Shown here: positions 1-6,826 of the stretch, piece after piece
How the letters are laid out: each line of letters begins with the position of its first letter
How positions within the stretch are numbered: position 1 is the stretch's first letter
Assembly (NCBI GenBank): GCA_003455945.1
Contig: DMPQ01000498.1
Span: forward strand, 2,009-9,467
Direction of reading: 5' to 3'
Source: Planctomycetaceae bacterium
GTDB lineage: Bacteria; Planctomycetota; Planctomycetia; Pirellulales; Pirellulaceae
DNA length: 7,459 bases
The notes under the pieces: model-generated
Database searches by the model: none
What the model was told of the DNA's origin: nothing
The model's input: only the letters and a program-made list of their open reading frames with translations
Made by a program: the position numbers and the translations under genes

Positions 1-195
1 TTCGCCGCCGAACTTGGTCGGCTTCCAGTCTCCGAGCGATTGTCCGTCGAACAGCGATACCTCGGCCGGTTTCTCGCCCCCGTCGTCCGCTCGTTCCTGC
101 CCCGGCAGGGTCGACGCTGCCGCCCCGAGAACGAACATCACCAACCAGCCCGCCGACCATCGGAATGAGGAGAGCGATCGGTCGACGAGACGCAT
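1..195 (-). CDS. DUF1080 / 3-keto-disaccharide hydrolase-like secreted protein, N-terminal part (partial)
   Basis: The reading frame starts at an ATG at 195 and is open to the left edge, giving 65 residues; the rest lies outside the window. A short basic segment is followed by a hydrophobic stretch (about residues 14-30, WSAGWLVMFVLGAAAS) with small residues suited to signal peptidase cleavage, so the protein is probably exported. Residues 46-65 read VSLFDGQSLGDWKPTKFGGE. This matches the hallmark opening of the DUF1080/3-keto-disaccharide hydrolase family (LFDGxxLxxWK...GGE), a concanavalin-like beta-sandwich fold very common in Planctomycetota and linked to glycan degradation. A GGAG Shine-Dalgarno (complement of 204-207) lies 8 bases before the ATG and supports this start. 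The gene diverges from the VanZ-like gene. The family call rests on the short conserved start only; catalytic residues and true length cannot be seen. Confidence 0.8.
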   Translation of the reverse strand, partial: MRLVDRSLSSFRWSAGWLVMFVLGAAASTLPGQERADDGGEKPAEVSLFDGQSLGDWKPTKFGGE

Positions 196-210
196 GGTCG
201 TGACTCCGAA

Positions 211-247
211 GGGGGTGCGCGGTGGAGTGAGGGAAGGGGAGGGGGGG
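211..247 (+). other. G-run block, possible G-quadruplex DNA
   Basis: The plus strand carries guanine runs of 5 (211-215), 3 (231-233), 4 (236-239) and 7 (241-247), with short spacers between the last three. Splitting the 7-G run gives four G-tracts close together, which fits a quadruplex pattern. On the minus strand this is the C-rich leader directly upstream of the DUF1080 gene. In a high-GC genome such a run may be chance; no function is claimed. Confidence 0.3.
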
Positions 248-285
248 CGAACTCGGGCCGAGATCGCTCCGACCGGTCGATCGCT

Positions 286-360
286 TCGGGAGCGATTTTC
301 GGCGGTGGTTCGCGACGATCCCCGTCGCGCCGAGGTGAGCGATTATGATAACGCTCCCGA
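286..360. promoter_or_regulatory. Inverted repeat and AT-rich palindrome in divergent intergenic region (possible operator/promoter)
   Basis: TCGGGAGCG (286-294) and CGCTCCCGA (352-360) form a perfect 9-bp inverted repeat with a 57-base interior. The right arm can also pair with GAGCG at 337-341, enclosing the odd palindrome TTATGATAA (343-351), which is a clear AT island in very GC-rich DNA. The 8-mer GAGCGATT occurs twice, at 290-297 and 337-344. TATGAT (344-349) resembles a -10 box for the rightward VanZ-like gene, but no convincing -35 is visible. The position between divergent genes fits a shared control region; the function is inferred. Confidence 0.35.
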
Positions 361-459
361 GACAGGATCGCGCCGAGGATTCGGTCGGCAAGCGGCGATC
401 TCGGAGCGGTGCGGTCAAGGGACCGGCCGACGAGCGACAGGCAATCGCGAGGGGGATCG

Positions 460-861
460 GTGGGACGCACGCTTCGGCAATCGAGAACCTGGCGATTGGG
501 GGCGATGGCCGTCGCGTACGTCGTGCTCGCTTCGGTGCTGACGCATCTTCCTCTGGGGCATCGGACCGCCAGGCTGGTCGGACTGATCGACAAGCCGCTC
601 CACTTTGCGCTCTACGCGGGGATGGTCGTGCTCTTTCTGGCGGCGTTCGGGCGTTCGCGCCGTGCGATCGTCGTCGCGGTCGGCATCGCCGTCGCGATGG
701 CGTCGTTGGATGAGGTGCTTCAGTCGACCGTACCGAGTCGCACGGTCGACTGGCGCGATTGGATCGCCGGCGTAGCGGGAGCGGTCCTGGTCGGCGCGGT
801 CGCGCTGCTGCTCCCCGCCCCTCGACCGATTCGCACGGGGGCCGACGAAACGGCTGCTTGA
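460..861 (+). CDS. VanZ-family small integral membrane protein
   Basis: A 133-residue protein made mostly of hydrophobic helices. A basic N-terminus precedes a first membrane segment (about residues 13-31); further segments lie near 49-63, 69-83 and 101-118. VanZ-family signatures are visible: DK-x-x-HF at residues 44-49 and DE-x-x-Q-x-x-x-P-x-R...D-W at residues 84-98, followed by a Gly/Ala-rich last helix. VanZ-like proteins are small membrane proteins; the founding member gives low-level teicoplanin resistance, but most members have unknown roles and some sit near exopolysaccharide genes. I chose the GTG at 460 because GAGG (449-452) lies 7 bases upstream. A GTG at 409 (150 residues, poorly spaced GGAG) and an ATG at 505 (118 residues, starting just before the first helix) are alternatives. 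The family call is fairly firm, the function is not. Confidence 0.78.
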   Translation: MGRTLRQSRTWRLGAMAVAYVVLASVLTHLPLGHRTARLVGLIDKPLHFALYAGMVVLFLAAFGRSRRAIVVAVGIAVAMASLDEVLQSTVPSRTVDWRDWIAGVAGAVLVGAVALLLPAPRPIRTGADETAA

Positions 862-997
862 CCCTGCTCGTCCGCTCGGCCGAAGATGCTGACTCGCGTC
901 CGATCGACGGCCGACCGTTCGTCGTCCGTCCGCAACCTCGCCGCATGATCGTTCCGCGATCCGGCGACGCTCCGAGGGAACGAAGGGAGACGAACCG

Positions 998-2470
998 ATG
1001 ACCGCTGTCGCTGCCGCTGATCGTGACGATTGCCGATCGAATCGACGCATCGGATCAGCGTTCGGTCGCTCGCCGGCGCGAATCGTTTCTCGGTGCCTGC
1101 TGATCGCTGCGGCGTTCGGCGCGGCGGCCTCGGTCGCTCTTGCGGTGGTCGCTCCCGAGCGACTGGCGGCGGACGAGCTCTGGCTCACCGACCTGGATGC
1201 CGCCAAGGAACGTGCCTCGGCCGAAGGGAAATCGATCCTGGTCGACTTCACCGGATCGGACTGGTGCATCTGGTGCATCCGCCTGGATCAGGAAGTCTTT
1301 GCGACCGATGCGTTCGTGGCTGCGGCTCCCGAGAAGTTCGTGCTGGTGAAGCTCGATTTTCCTCGCGACAAGTCGGGGCAATCCGCCGAGATGCAGGCCG
1401 CTCACGAGCGATGGTCGACGACCTATGCAGTCAGCGCCTTTCCGACGGTGCTGCTGCTCGACGATCAGGGACGTCCCTTCGCTTCGACCGGCTATCGCGA
1501 AGGGGGCCCCGAAGGCTACCTGCAGCATCTGGACGAGCTGCTTGCCGCTCGGACTCGACGCGACGAAGCGTTCGCCAAGGCGTCGGCGGCCGAAGGGACC
1601 GAGCGGGCGCAACTGCTCGACCAGGCGATCGCCGATCTCGATCCGTCGATCGTCGATCGGTTCTACGCCGAAGTGATCGAGGAGATCGGGACGCTCGACC
1701 CCGACGATGCGGTCGGCCTGCGGACGAAGTACTTCGCCGCGCGCGATCGCGAACGACAACAGGCGCTGCTGGCCAAGGTCGAGCTCGCGGCCCGATCGCT
1801 CGAGACCGACCGTGCGATCGAGACGATCGATCAGGTGCTGCAGGAGGAGCGGATTCCGGCCGAACTACGCCGGCAGATGCTGCTGCAGCGACTGGGTGCC
1901 TTGAAGCGAGCGGAGCGGACCGAGGCCCAGCTCGAGACGATCGACTCGATTCTGGCGATCGAGGGACTCGACGCCGAAACGTACGAGAAGGACTTCGTGA
2001 TGAAGGCCTACGCGCTCGTCGCTTGCGATCGCGAAGACGATGCGATCGCGATGCTCGGTGATCGGATCGGCACGACGCTTCGCAATCGCGAACTCTATCG
2101 GACGCGCGCCGAACTCTTCTCGCGGATCGGCCGCTTCGATCAGGCGCTCGAGGATTACGCCGTGGTCCGCGCCGCCGCACAACGCGAACCCGAAGTGATC
2201 GTCGAGACGGTGCTGGCCGAGGCGGATTGTCTGCTCGAGCTGGAACGCGAGGATGAGGCGATCGCCGCGATCCGGACGCTGCTCGAACGGAAGGATCTGC
2301 CGAACGAATCGCGGGCCGACGTGCTGATCGAACAGGCGATGATCCTGCGCGAGCTGGGGCGGGACGACGAGGCGGTCGAGGCGGAGGATGCGGCGCTCGC
2401 GCTGACGACCGACGCCAGGCGCCGCGCCGCGCTGCTCAAGGTGATCGAATCGCTGCGCGACAAGGACTGA
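998..2470 (+). CDS. Exported thioredoxin-fold protein with C-terminal TPR-like helical repeats
   Basis: A 490-residue protein. ATG at 998 is backed by GGGAG (985-989) 8 bases upstream. Residues 1-32 are polar with several Arg, then a hydrophobic segment at about 33-51 (LLIAAAFGAAASVALAVV) acts as signal peptide or membrane anchor, so the rest should be extracytoplasmic. A thioredoxin fold spans about residues 60-180: the strand KSILVDF, then GSDWC-IW-C with active-site cysteines C90 and C93, and the cis-proline loop SAFPTVLLLD (P149). This type (GSDWCxWC) is a thioredoxin_7-like subgroup common in Planctomycetota and Verrucomicrobiota; disulfide reduction or isomerisation is the expected activity. 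Residues about 190-490 are almost entirely alpha-helical and charged, with TPR-like units most visible near 365-395, 400-430 and 435-470 (for example LGRDDEAVEAEDAALAL), suggesting a protein-binding scaffold. The partner is unknown. It follows the VanZ-like gene by 136 bp, in which I see no clear promoter or other feature. Confidence 0.85.
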   Translation: MTAVAAADRDDCRSNRRIGSAFGRSPARIVSRCLLIAAAFGAAASVALAVVAPERLAADELWLTDLDAAKERASAEGKSILVDFTGSDWCIWCIRLDQEVFATDAFVAAAPEKFVLVKLDFPRDKSGQSAEMQAAHERWSTTYAVSAFPTVLLLDDQGRPFASTGYREGGPEGYLQHLDELLAARTRRDEAFAKASAAEGTERAQLLDQAIADLDPSIVDRFYAEVIEEIGTLDPDDAVGLRTKYFAARDRERQQALLAKVELAARSLETDRAIETIDQVLQEERIPAELRRQMLLQRLGALKRAERTEAQLETIDSILAIEGLDAETYEKDFVMKAYALVACDREDDAIAMLGDRIGTTLRNRELYRTRAELFSRIGRFDQALEDYAVVRAAAQREPEVIVETVLAEADCLLELEREDEAIAAIRTLLERKDLPNESRADVLIEQAMILRELGRDDEAVEAEDAALALTTDARRRAALLKVIESLRDKD

Positions 2471-2520
2471 GCCGCCAGGAGCGGCGTCTGTCCGGGGCAG
2501 AGTTCGCCTTGATGCGACTC
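2471..2520. terminator. Two small hairpins between convergent genes, possible bidirectional terminator
   Basis: Directly after the TGA of the thioredoxin-like gene, GCCGC (2471-2475) and GCGGC (2481-2485) form a 5-bp GC stem with a 5-base loop. A second hairpin is GAGT-T-CGC (2500-2507) with GCGACTC (2514-2520), 7 pairs with one bulged T and a 6-base loop. Neither is followed by a T-tract on either strand, so these are not classical intrinsic terminators. Location between convergent genes is the main argument. The rest of the gap to 2563 shows nothing beyond two overlapping CGATCG sites near 2531. Confidence 0.3.
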
Positions 2521-2563
2521 GCCCTGCGTCGATCGATCGGCTCGACGTCCGCCAGTCGCTCGT

Positions 2564-3526
2564 TCAGCTCTTGGTGCGACCGGCGCGCTGCTCGACCAGC
2601 CAGCGATAGTAGTCGATCGAGCGTTCGAGCCCTTCGCGGAACTCGATGCGCGGATCGTAACCCAGATCGCGACGCGCCATCGTGATGTCCGCCATGCTGT
2701 CGCGGACATCGCCGACTCGGGGCGGAGCGTGCTCAGCGCGGATGTCGGTACCGAGGAGTCGGTTGAGCTCGTCGATCAGCGTCAACAGGCTGGTCGACGC
2801 ACCGTTGGCGACGTTGAAGATCCTGCCGCCGATTCCCGGAACGCTGGCGGCGAGCAGATTCGCCTGGATCACGTTCGCGACGAACGTGAAGTCTCGACTC
2901 TGCTGACCGTCGCCGTAGACGACCGGTGCCTTGCCCGAGAGCATGCGAGTCAGAAAGATCGGGATGACGGCCGAGTAGGGGCTGTCGGGATCCTGGCGAG
3001 GACCGAAGACGTTGAAGTAGCGGAGCCCGACCGTTTCGAGGCGATACGTTTCCCAGAACGCTCTCAGGTAGAACTCGCTCGCGACCTTCGCGGCGGCGTA
3101 GGGACTGAGCGGCGCGAGCGGATCGGTTTCGCGTTTCGCGAGCGTCGGCTGATCGCCGTAACAGGCGCTCGATGCGGCGAAGACGACTCGCTTCACGCCG
3201 GCTCGACGCGCCTGATCGAGAACGACGACCGTGCCGGTTGCGGTGGCGGCGTGCGAGCCGATCGGATCGTCGACGCTGGCCGGTACGGACGCGATCGCCG
3301 CCTGATGAAAGACCACTTCGACCTGGTTCATCGCCCTGGCAACCGCGTCGGCATCGGCGACCGAGCCCTGCAGGAACTCGACGTCGTCGGCGACGTCGGC
3401 CAGGTTCACGAGGGTCCCCGACGACAGGTCGTCGAGAACGCGGACGCGATGCCCCGTTCGGACGAGCGCCTCGGTCAGGTGCGAACCGATGAAGCCCGCC
3501 CCTCCGGTCACCAGCACGACAGCCAT
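2564..3526 (-). CDS. NAD-dependent nucleotide-sugar epimerase (extended SDR, WbpP/TviC-like UDP-sugar 4-epimerase)
   Basis: A 320-residue cytoplasmic enzyme. Residues 7-15 are TGGAGFIGS, the NAD-binding glycine motif of extended SDR enzymes, followed by an acidic pair (D32-D33) placed to hold the NAD ribose. The catalytic set is visible as SSACYGD (S119/S120) and Y143-x-x-x-K147 in LSPYAAAKVASEFY. The later blocks GLRYFNVFGPRQDP, YSAVIP, YGDGQQSRDFTFV and NVIQANLLA closely resemble WbpP/TviC-type UDP-N-acetylglucosamine(uronic acid) 4-epimerases. This points to interconversion of UDP-GlcNAc/GalNAc-type sugars, but the exact sugar cannot be fixed from sequence. Length fits the family. The ATG at 3526 has GAGG (complement of 3534-3537) 7 bases upstream and overlaps the stop of the preceding gene by one base (TGATG), so translation is probably coupled. 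It is the last gene of the operon and likely supplies precursor for the polysaccharide. Confidence 0.9.
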   Translation of the reverse strand: MAVVLVTGGAGFIGSHLTEALVRTGHRVRVLDDLSSGTLVNLADVADDVEFLQGSVADADAVARAMNQVEVVFHQAAIASVPASVDDPIGSHAATATGTVVVLDQARRAGVKRVVFAASSACYGDQPTLAKRETDPLAPLSPYAAAKVASEFYLRAFWETYRLETVGLRYFNVFGPRQDPDSPYSAVIPIFLTRMLSGKAPVVYGDGQQSRDFTFVANVIQANLLAASVPGIGGRIFNVANGASTSLLTLIDELNRLLGTDIRAEHAPPRVGDVRDSMADITMARRDLGYDPRIEFREGLERSIDYYRWLVEQRAGRTKS

Positions 3527-4920
3527 CAGACTTCCTCTTCGAAGGCGTTCACCACGATCGAGCCGACGATCCGGGCTCCATGATCGCGCAGGTGAGTCAC
3601 GACCCAGCGACTGCGCGCCACGCGCGACGATCCCAGATCGACGATCATCAGCGTCGCGTCGCATCCGGCAGCGAGCGCTTCGCAAAGTTCGGTCGCTTGG
3701 CCGTCGACCAGCCAGAGCGAGCACCGATCGGCGCGGCGATCCTCCCGCACGGCAGAGCGCAGGGCAGCTCCCGAGAAACGACTCGCCTCGCTTCCTTCGA
3801 TCGCCAGTTCCAGAGTCGTCAGTCGACGATCGGTCGCTTCTCGGAAGACTCGCGCTCCGGCTCGCCACGCGTTCCCTTCCTCCTCGACCGACGCTTCGGG
3901 GAGGTCCTCCCAGAGCTTGGCATCGCACGATTCGATCGAGGTCAGACGGACGTCGCGGTCCAGGTGCCACGCGACGCTTCGGCCGAGGCATTCGACGGTG
4001 TCGAGCGCCCGACGAACTCCTCCGGTGGCGACGAGCAGCAGCGAGGTGGCGTCCGAGATCGCCGGCATCTCGAACAAGGAACGGACGATCGTGCGCGCAT
4101 GTCGCTCGCGCGCTTCGAGACGCCGCGCCGAGGCTTCGGCGACGAGTGTCGTCGGGGCCGGAATCGGCGCCTCGGTTTCGACGTCGCTCGATGTCTCCGT
4201 CGTACCGGGATTGTCGGAAGCCGCGTCGATCCCGTCGATCGCGTCCGTCGATTCGGTCGCAGGTCGATCGTCGATGATCACGTCGTCGATCGACATTCCG
4301 GTCGCCACGCGATCCGACCTCTCCGTCGACGGGTTCGTCTCGGTTTCGTTCGGCTCGGGAAGAACTCGGCGCGGCGCAATCGAGCGATGCGACTTCAGGA
4401 TCTCGGCTTCGGCACGGCGCTCTTCGTCGCGCGGCGACGGAAGGTCGTCGATGATCAGATCGGGAAGATCGTCGGCGCGAGCCAACTCGATCAGCATGTC
4501 GGCCGCTTCGTCGATGCGATCGGCGACACGAGCTGCGGCGGACCGGTCTTCCGGTTCGGCCGCTCTCTCCACCTGCTCGGGCGAATCGAACTCGCGAGCC
4601 TGGCGACGGTGACCGGAGGCGTGCGGTCCGGCCAGCGGCGTACGGTTCGTTTCGATCCGCTCGAGACTGTCCGATTCGCTGGCCGGTCCGGCAGAGCGAC
4701 GGTCGCGCGACGTCGCCGCGTTCGACACGGCGATACCGAGCGCATGCGGAGGGGCCAATTCGGTGTGGCCGAGATCAGGCACCGAAACGATGACGATCTC
4801 GGGGAGATCGACGTCGGCGATGGCGGGAGCCGCCTGGCGGTCGAGACCGGCGAGCTTCGACTTGGTCAGCAAGGACGACGCGGCGTTCTGACGGCGAGTC
4901 GTTTCCAGGATGTTGTCCAT
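3526..4920 (-). CDS. Degenerate BY-kinase-like (CpsD/CapB-type) protein without Walker A; likely EPS assembly/regulatory protein
   Basis: A 464-residue protein. The N-terminus MDNILETTRRQ resembles the short helical start of polysaccharide tyrosine kinases. Residues about 30-265 are low-complexity, acidic and Ala/Ser/Arg-rich, probably disordered, with two related motifs DLIIDDLP (154-161) and DVIIDDRP (213-220). Residues about 285-464 look like a MinD/BY-kinase alpha/beta fold: a first strand SLLLVATGG (293-301), a strand where Walker B is expected (SLWLVDG, 401-407), then DATLMIVDLGSSRVARSRWVV...HGARIVGSIVVN (421-458), the usual end of a BY-kinase domain. The loop after the first strand, GGVRRALDT, lacks the GxxGxGKS/T P-loop, so ATP binding is unlikely. 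There is no tyrosine anywhere and no C-terminal Tyr cluster. ATG at 4920 has GGAAA 6 bases upstream. A TTG at 4968 overlapping the ATPase stop would add 16 residues. Kinase kinship is inferred from fold pattern and neighbours. Confidence 0.62.
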   Translation of the reverse strand: MDNILETTRRQNAASSLLTKSKLAGLDRQAAPAIADVDLPEIVIVSVPDLGHTELAPPHALGIAVSNAATSRDRRSAGPASESDSLERIETNRTPLAGPHASGHRRQAREFDSPEQVERAAEPEDRSAAARVADRIDEAADMLIELARADDLPDLIIDDLPSPRDEERRAEAEILKSHRSIAPRRVLPEPNETETNPSTERSDRVATGMSIDDVIIDDRPATESTDAIDGIDAASDNPGTTETSSDVETEAPIPAPTTLVAEASARRLEARERHARTIVRSLFEMPAISDATSLLLVATGGVRRALDTVECLGRSVAWHLDRDVRLTSIESCDAKLWEDLPEASVEEEGNAWRAGARVFREATDRRLTTLELAIEGSEASRFSGAALRSAVREDRRADRCSLWLVDGQATELCEALAAGCDATLMIVDLGSSRVARSRWVVTHLRDHGARIVGSIVVNAFEEEV

Positions 4921-4926
4921 GACCGG

Positions 4927-4931
4927 TTTCC
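4927..4931 (-). promoter_or_regulatory. Ribosome binding site deciding the start of the kinase-like gene
   Basis: On the minus strand GGAAA lies 6 bases before the ATG at 4920. This supports the ATG over the in-frame TTG at 4968, which overlaps the ATPase stop codon as TTGA. The ATG also gives an N-terminus like that of polysaccharide tyrosine kinases. Confidence 0.45.
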
Positions 4932-4964
4932 GGAGGTCTCGGGTTCGATTCGGCGACTCGGTGT

Positions 4965-6776
4965 TCAACGATCCTGATCCCCTCGCAGTCGCGAGAAGAG
5001 CGAGCGGTAGTCTTCGCGATAGGCGAGCGACGGAGGGCCGATCGGTGCTGCCGATTCGACCTGAGGGGGGGCGGCGACGATCCGCAGCGAGTTGCGCGGG
5101 ACCGGATCGTCGATCACGATCAGATCCTTGTCGTCCGCAACGGACCCTCGGGGACCGAGGCCGGTGATCGTGCGAGGATCGGCCTTCGCACCGGATTGTC
5201 CCGACGCCTCGGCCGAGTGCGGGCGGAAGCCGATGACCTGCCCCGCTCCTCCTTCCGGCCTTCCGGGAGTGTCGACTTCGAGCGAGTGACGCAACGCGTC
5301 CGAGCGTCCGGTCGCGCGCGGATCGACCGGCGTGAAAGGGGGGCCCGGCATCAATGACTGCTCGACGTACTCGCCCGAGTCGTCGAACGGATCGATCACC
5401 TGCTGCAGGTCCTCGAGCAGGAACTGCTCTCCCGGTTCGTCCTCGACGAAGCCGTCATCGGGTCGAGCGACGAAGGCCAGCGTCGAGGGGAGTCGAGTCG
5501 ACTCGGCATCGTCGAACGACGACTCGACGACGAACTCCACCGCGGCGTTTCGCGGAGCCGGCGTCGTCGGCCGAGTCGGCGTCGTCGAAGAGGTGGTCGT
5601 GGATGGACTCGGCGTGCGGAGCATCGACGGTTCGACCGAGACTCCCTTCGGCACGACGACCCATTCCTCGTCGTCGAACGAATCGCCGGCGAACGGGTCG
5701 ACGAACTCGGGTTCGGCCGGCGGCGCCGGAATCGCCCCGAACTCGACCGACGCCAGGTCATCCGTTTCGAGATCGACCTCCGCGTCGGCGTCGAGCGCCT
5801 GTTCGGCGAGTGCCGACATCGATTCGAGTCGCTCGAAGGCGTCGGCTTCCAGCGCGCGAAGGGTCGATGGGGGAGGCGTATCGTCGAGCGTGCCGAACTC
5901 GATGACCGCACCGGTCGGTCGCGAGCCGCTCGGCGTTTCCCGTTGACCGACCTGCCATGGAGTCGGCATCTGCTGGAGATCCGACCACGCCTCGTCGATG
6001 GCTTCGGCCCCGATCGTCGGACGACGTCGAGCGTTGGCGAGCATCAGGGCATGATCGCAGAGCTGATTGGCGAGCCTCGGAATCCCGTCGGCCGCCGAGT
6101 GGATCCGATCGAGCGCGGCTGCATCGAACGGCAGCGACGTCTCGTCCGCGATCGCCTGGGCCCATTGCCGCGAGACGAATCGTCGCGTCTCGTCGCGCGT
6201 CATCGGATACAGGTAGCATCGCGACGCGATCCGTTGCTGGATGGCATCGAGCTTCGGATGGTTCAGTCGCTCGTCCAGCGATTGGTTGCCGACCAGAACC
6301 AGATGGGCTCGCGGACGACCGTCGCGGACGATGTTCGTCAGCGCTCGCAGCTCTTCGAGCAGTCGGGGAGGCATCGTGTGCGCCTCGTCGACGAGCAGGA
6401 GCAGACCGGCCGTCCGGTTGTGCCGCGAGCGAAGATGATCGAGCAGCCCGAGACGCAGCTCTCCTTCTTCCCGGTCGCGATACGGCAGTCCGAGCTCGAA
6501 GAGGATGTTCTGCAGCAGCGCGCGACGGGTCACGAGTCGACTCGTCGCGAGCAGCACCACCTCATGCGATTCGGCCAGGCGCTCGGCGAGAACGCGGCAG
6601 AGCATCGTCTTGCCGAGTCCCGAGGTGCCGATGACGACCGCCGCGCCTGCTTCGCGTCGCACCGCACCGGCCGTCGCATCGATCGCCGCTTCGATCGACT
6701 CGAACGGAACGTAGTTGGCGGTGTCGGCCGCTGCGGCGAAGGGGCGGTGCCGGAATCGGAAGAGGTCGGTGGTCAT
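4965..6776 (-). CDS. ExeA/GspA-family AAA ATPase (exopolysaccharide/exosortase-type locus) with long acidic C-terminal tail
   Basis: A 603-residue protein starting MTTDLFRFRHRPFA, a typical ExeA-like opening (short hydrophobic 'F...PF' start). The ATPase domain covers about residues 1-270: Walker A GTSGLGKT (50-57), Walker B LLLLVDEAH (125-133), sensor-like VLVGN (160-164), QQRIASRCY (180-188) and the helical GIPRLANQLCDHAL block (231-244). The family includes the GspA/ExeA secretion ATPase and the ATPase of PEP-CTERM/exosortase EPS loci, which probably drives or gates polysaccharide assembly at the inner membrane. Residues about 275-603 form an unusual tail rich in Asp, Glu, Pro, Ser and Thr, including a Thr/Ser/Pro stretch (388-408), two DPF motifs (360-362, 462-464), DLIVIDDP (551-558) and a terminal AYREDYRSLFSRLR. 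No peptidoglycan-binding domain or membrane helix is visible. The start at 6776 has only a weak upstream GGA. It lies 50 bp after the Wzz-like gene; the frame extends upstream without a better start. Confidence 0.85.
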   Translation of the reverse strand: MTTDLFRFRHRPFAAAADTANYVPFESIEAAIDATAGAVRREAGAAVVIGTSGLGKTMLCRVLAERLAESHEVVLLATSRLVTRRALLQNILFELGLPYRDREEGELRLGLLDHLRSRHNRTAGLLLLVDEAHTMPPRLLEELRALTNIVRDGRPRAHLVLVGNQSLDERLNHPKLDAIQQRIASRCYLYPMTRDETRRFVSRQWAQAIADETSLPFDAAALDRIHSAADGIPRLANQLCDHALMLANARRRPTIGAEAIDEAWSDLQQMPTPWQVGQRETPSGSRPTGAVIEFGTLDDTPPPSTLRALEADAFERLESMSALAEQALDADAEVDLETDDLASVEFGAIPAPPAEPEFVDPFAGDSFDDEEWVVVPKGVSVEPSMLRTPSPSTTTSSTTPTRPTTPAPRNAAVEFVVESSFDDAESTRLPSTLAFVARPDDGFVEDEPGEQFLLEDLQQVIDPFDDSGEYVEQSLMPGPPFTPVDPRATGRSDALRHSLEVDTPGRPEGGAGQVIGFRPHSAEASGQSGAKADPRTITGLGPRGSVADDKDLIVIDDPVPRNSLRIVAAPPQVESAAPIGPPSLAYREDYRSLFSRLRGDQDR

Positions 6777-6826
6777 GTCGGTATCCGGACGTGTTCGAGG
6801 AGGCGGTTTCGACTCGGTGCGGGGGA

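Noticed and set aside
858..888. TTGACC followed by AAGATG as a promoter for the thioredoxin-like gene
   Set aside because: Spacing of 19 bases and a poor -10; TTGACC overlaps the VanZ stop codon. Not convincing in GC-rich DNA.
415..1278. Minus-strand open frame of 287 codons opposite the VanZ-like gene and the thioredoxin start
   Set aside because: Ser/Arg-rich composition, covers two genes with recognised families on the other strand, no domain visible.
1030..2061. Plus-strand frame of 343 codons inside the thioredoxin-like gene
   Set aside because: Arg/Gly-rich shadow in another frame; the thioredoxin frame has the CxxC, cis-Pro and signal segment.
3527..3991. Upstream in-frame extension of the epimerase
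   Set aside because: The family start is MAVVLVTGGAGFIG at 3526 with a ribosome site and TGATG overlap; the extension is Arg-rich and lies inside the upstream gene.
3580..4977. Long open frame of 465 codons on the plus strand opposite the kinase-like gene
   Set aside because: Arg/Gly-rich product with no family pattern. It lies antisense to a frame with a ribosome site, operon spacing and kinase-like fold pattern. Long antisense frames are expected at this GC content.
1625..6155. HIP1-like octamers as evidence for a cyanobacterium
   Set aside because: The gene families point to Planctomycetota, and CGATCG is enriched in general here, so the octamers can follow from that.
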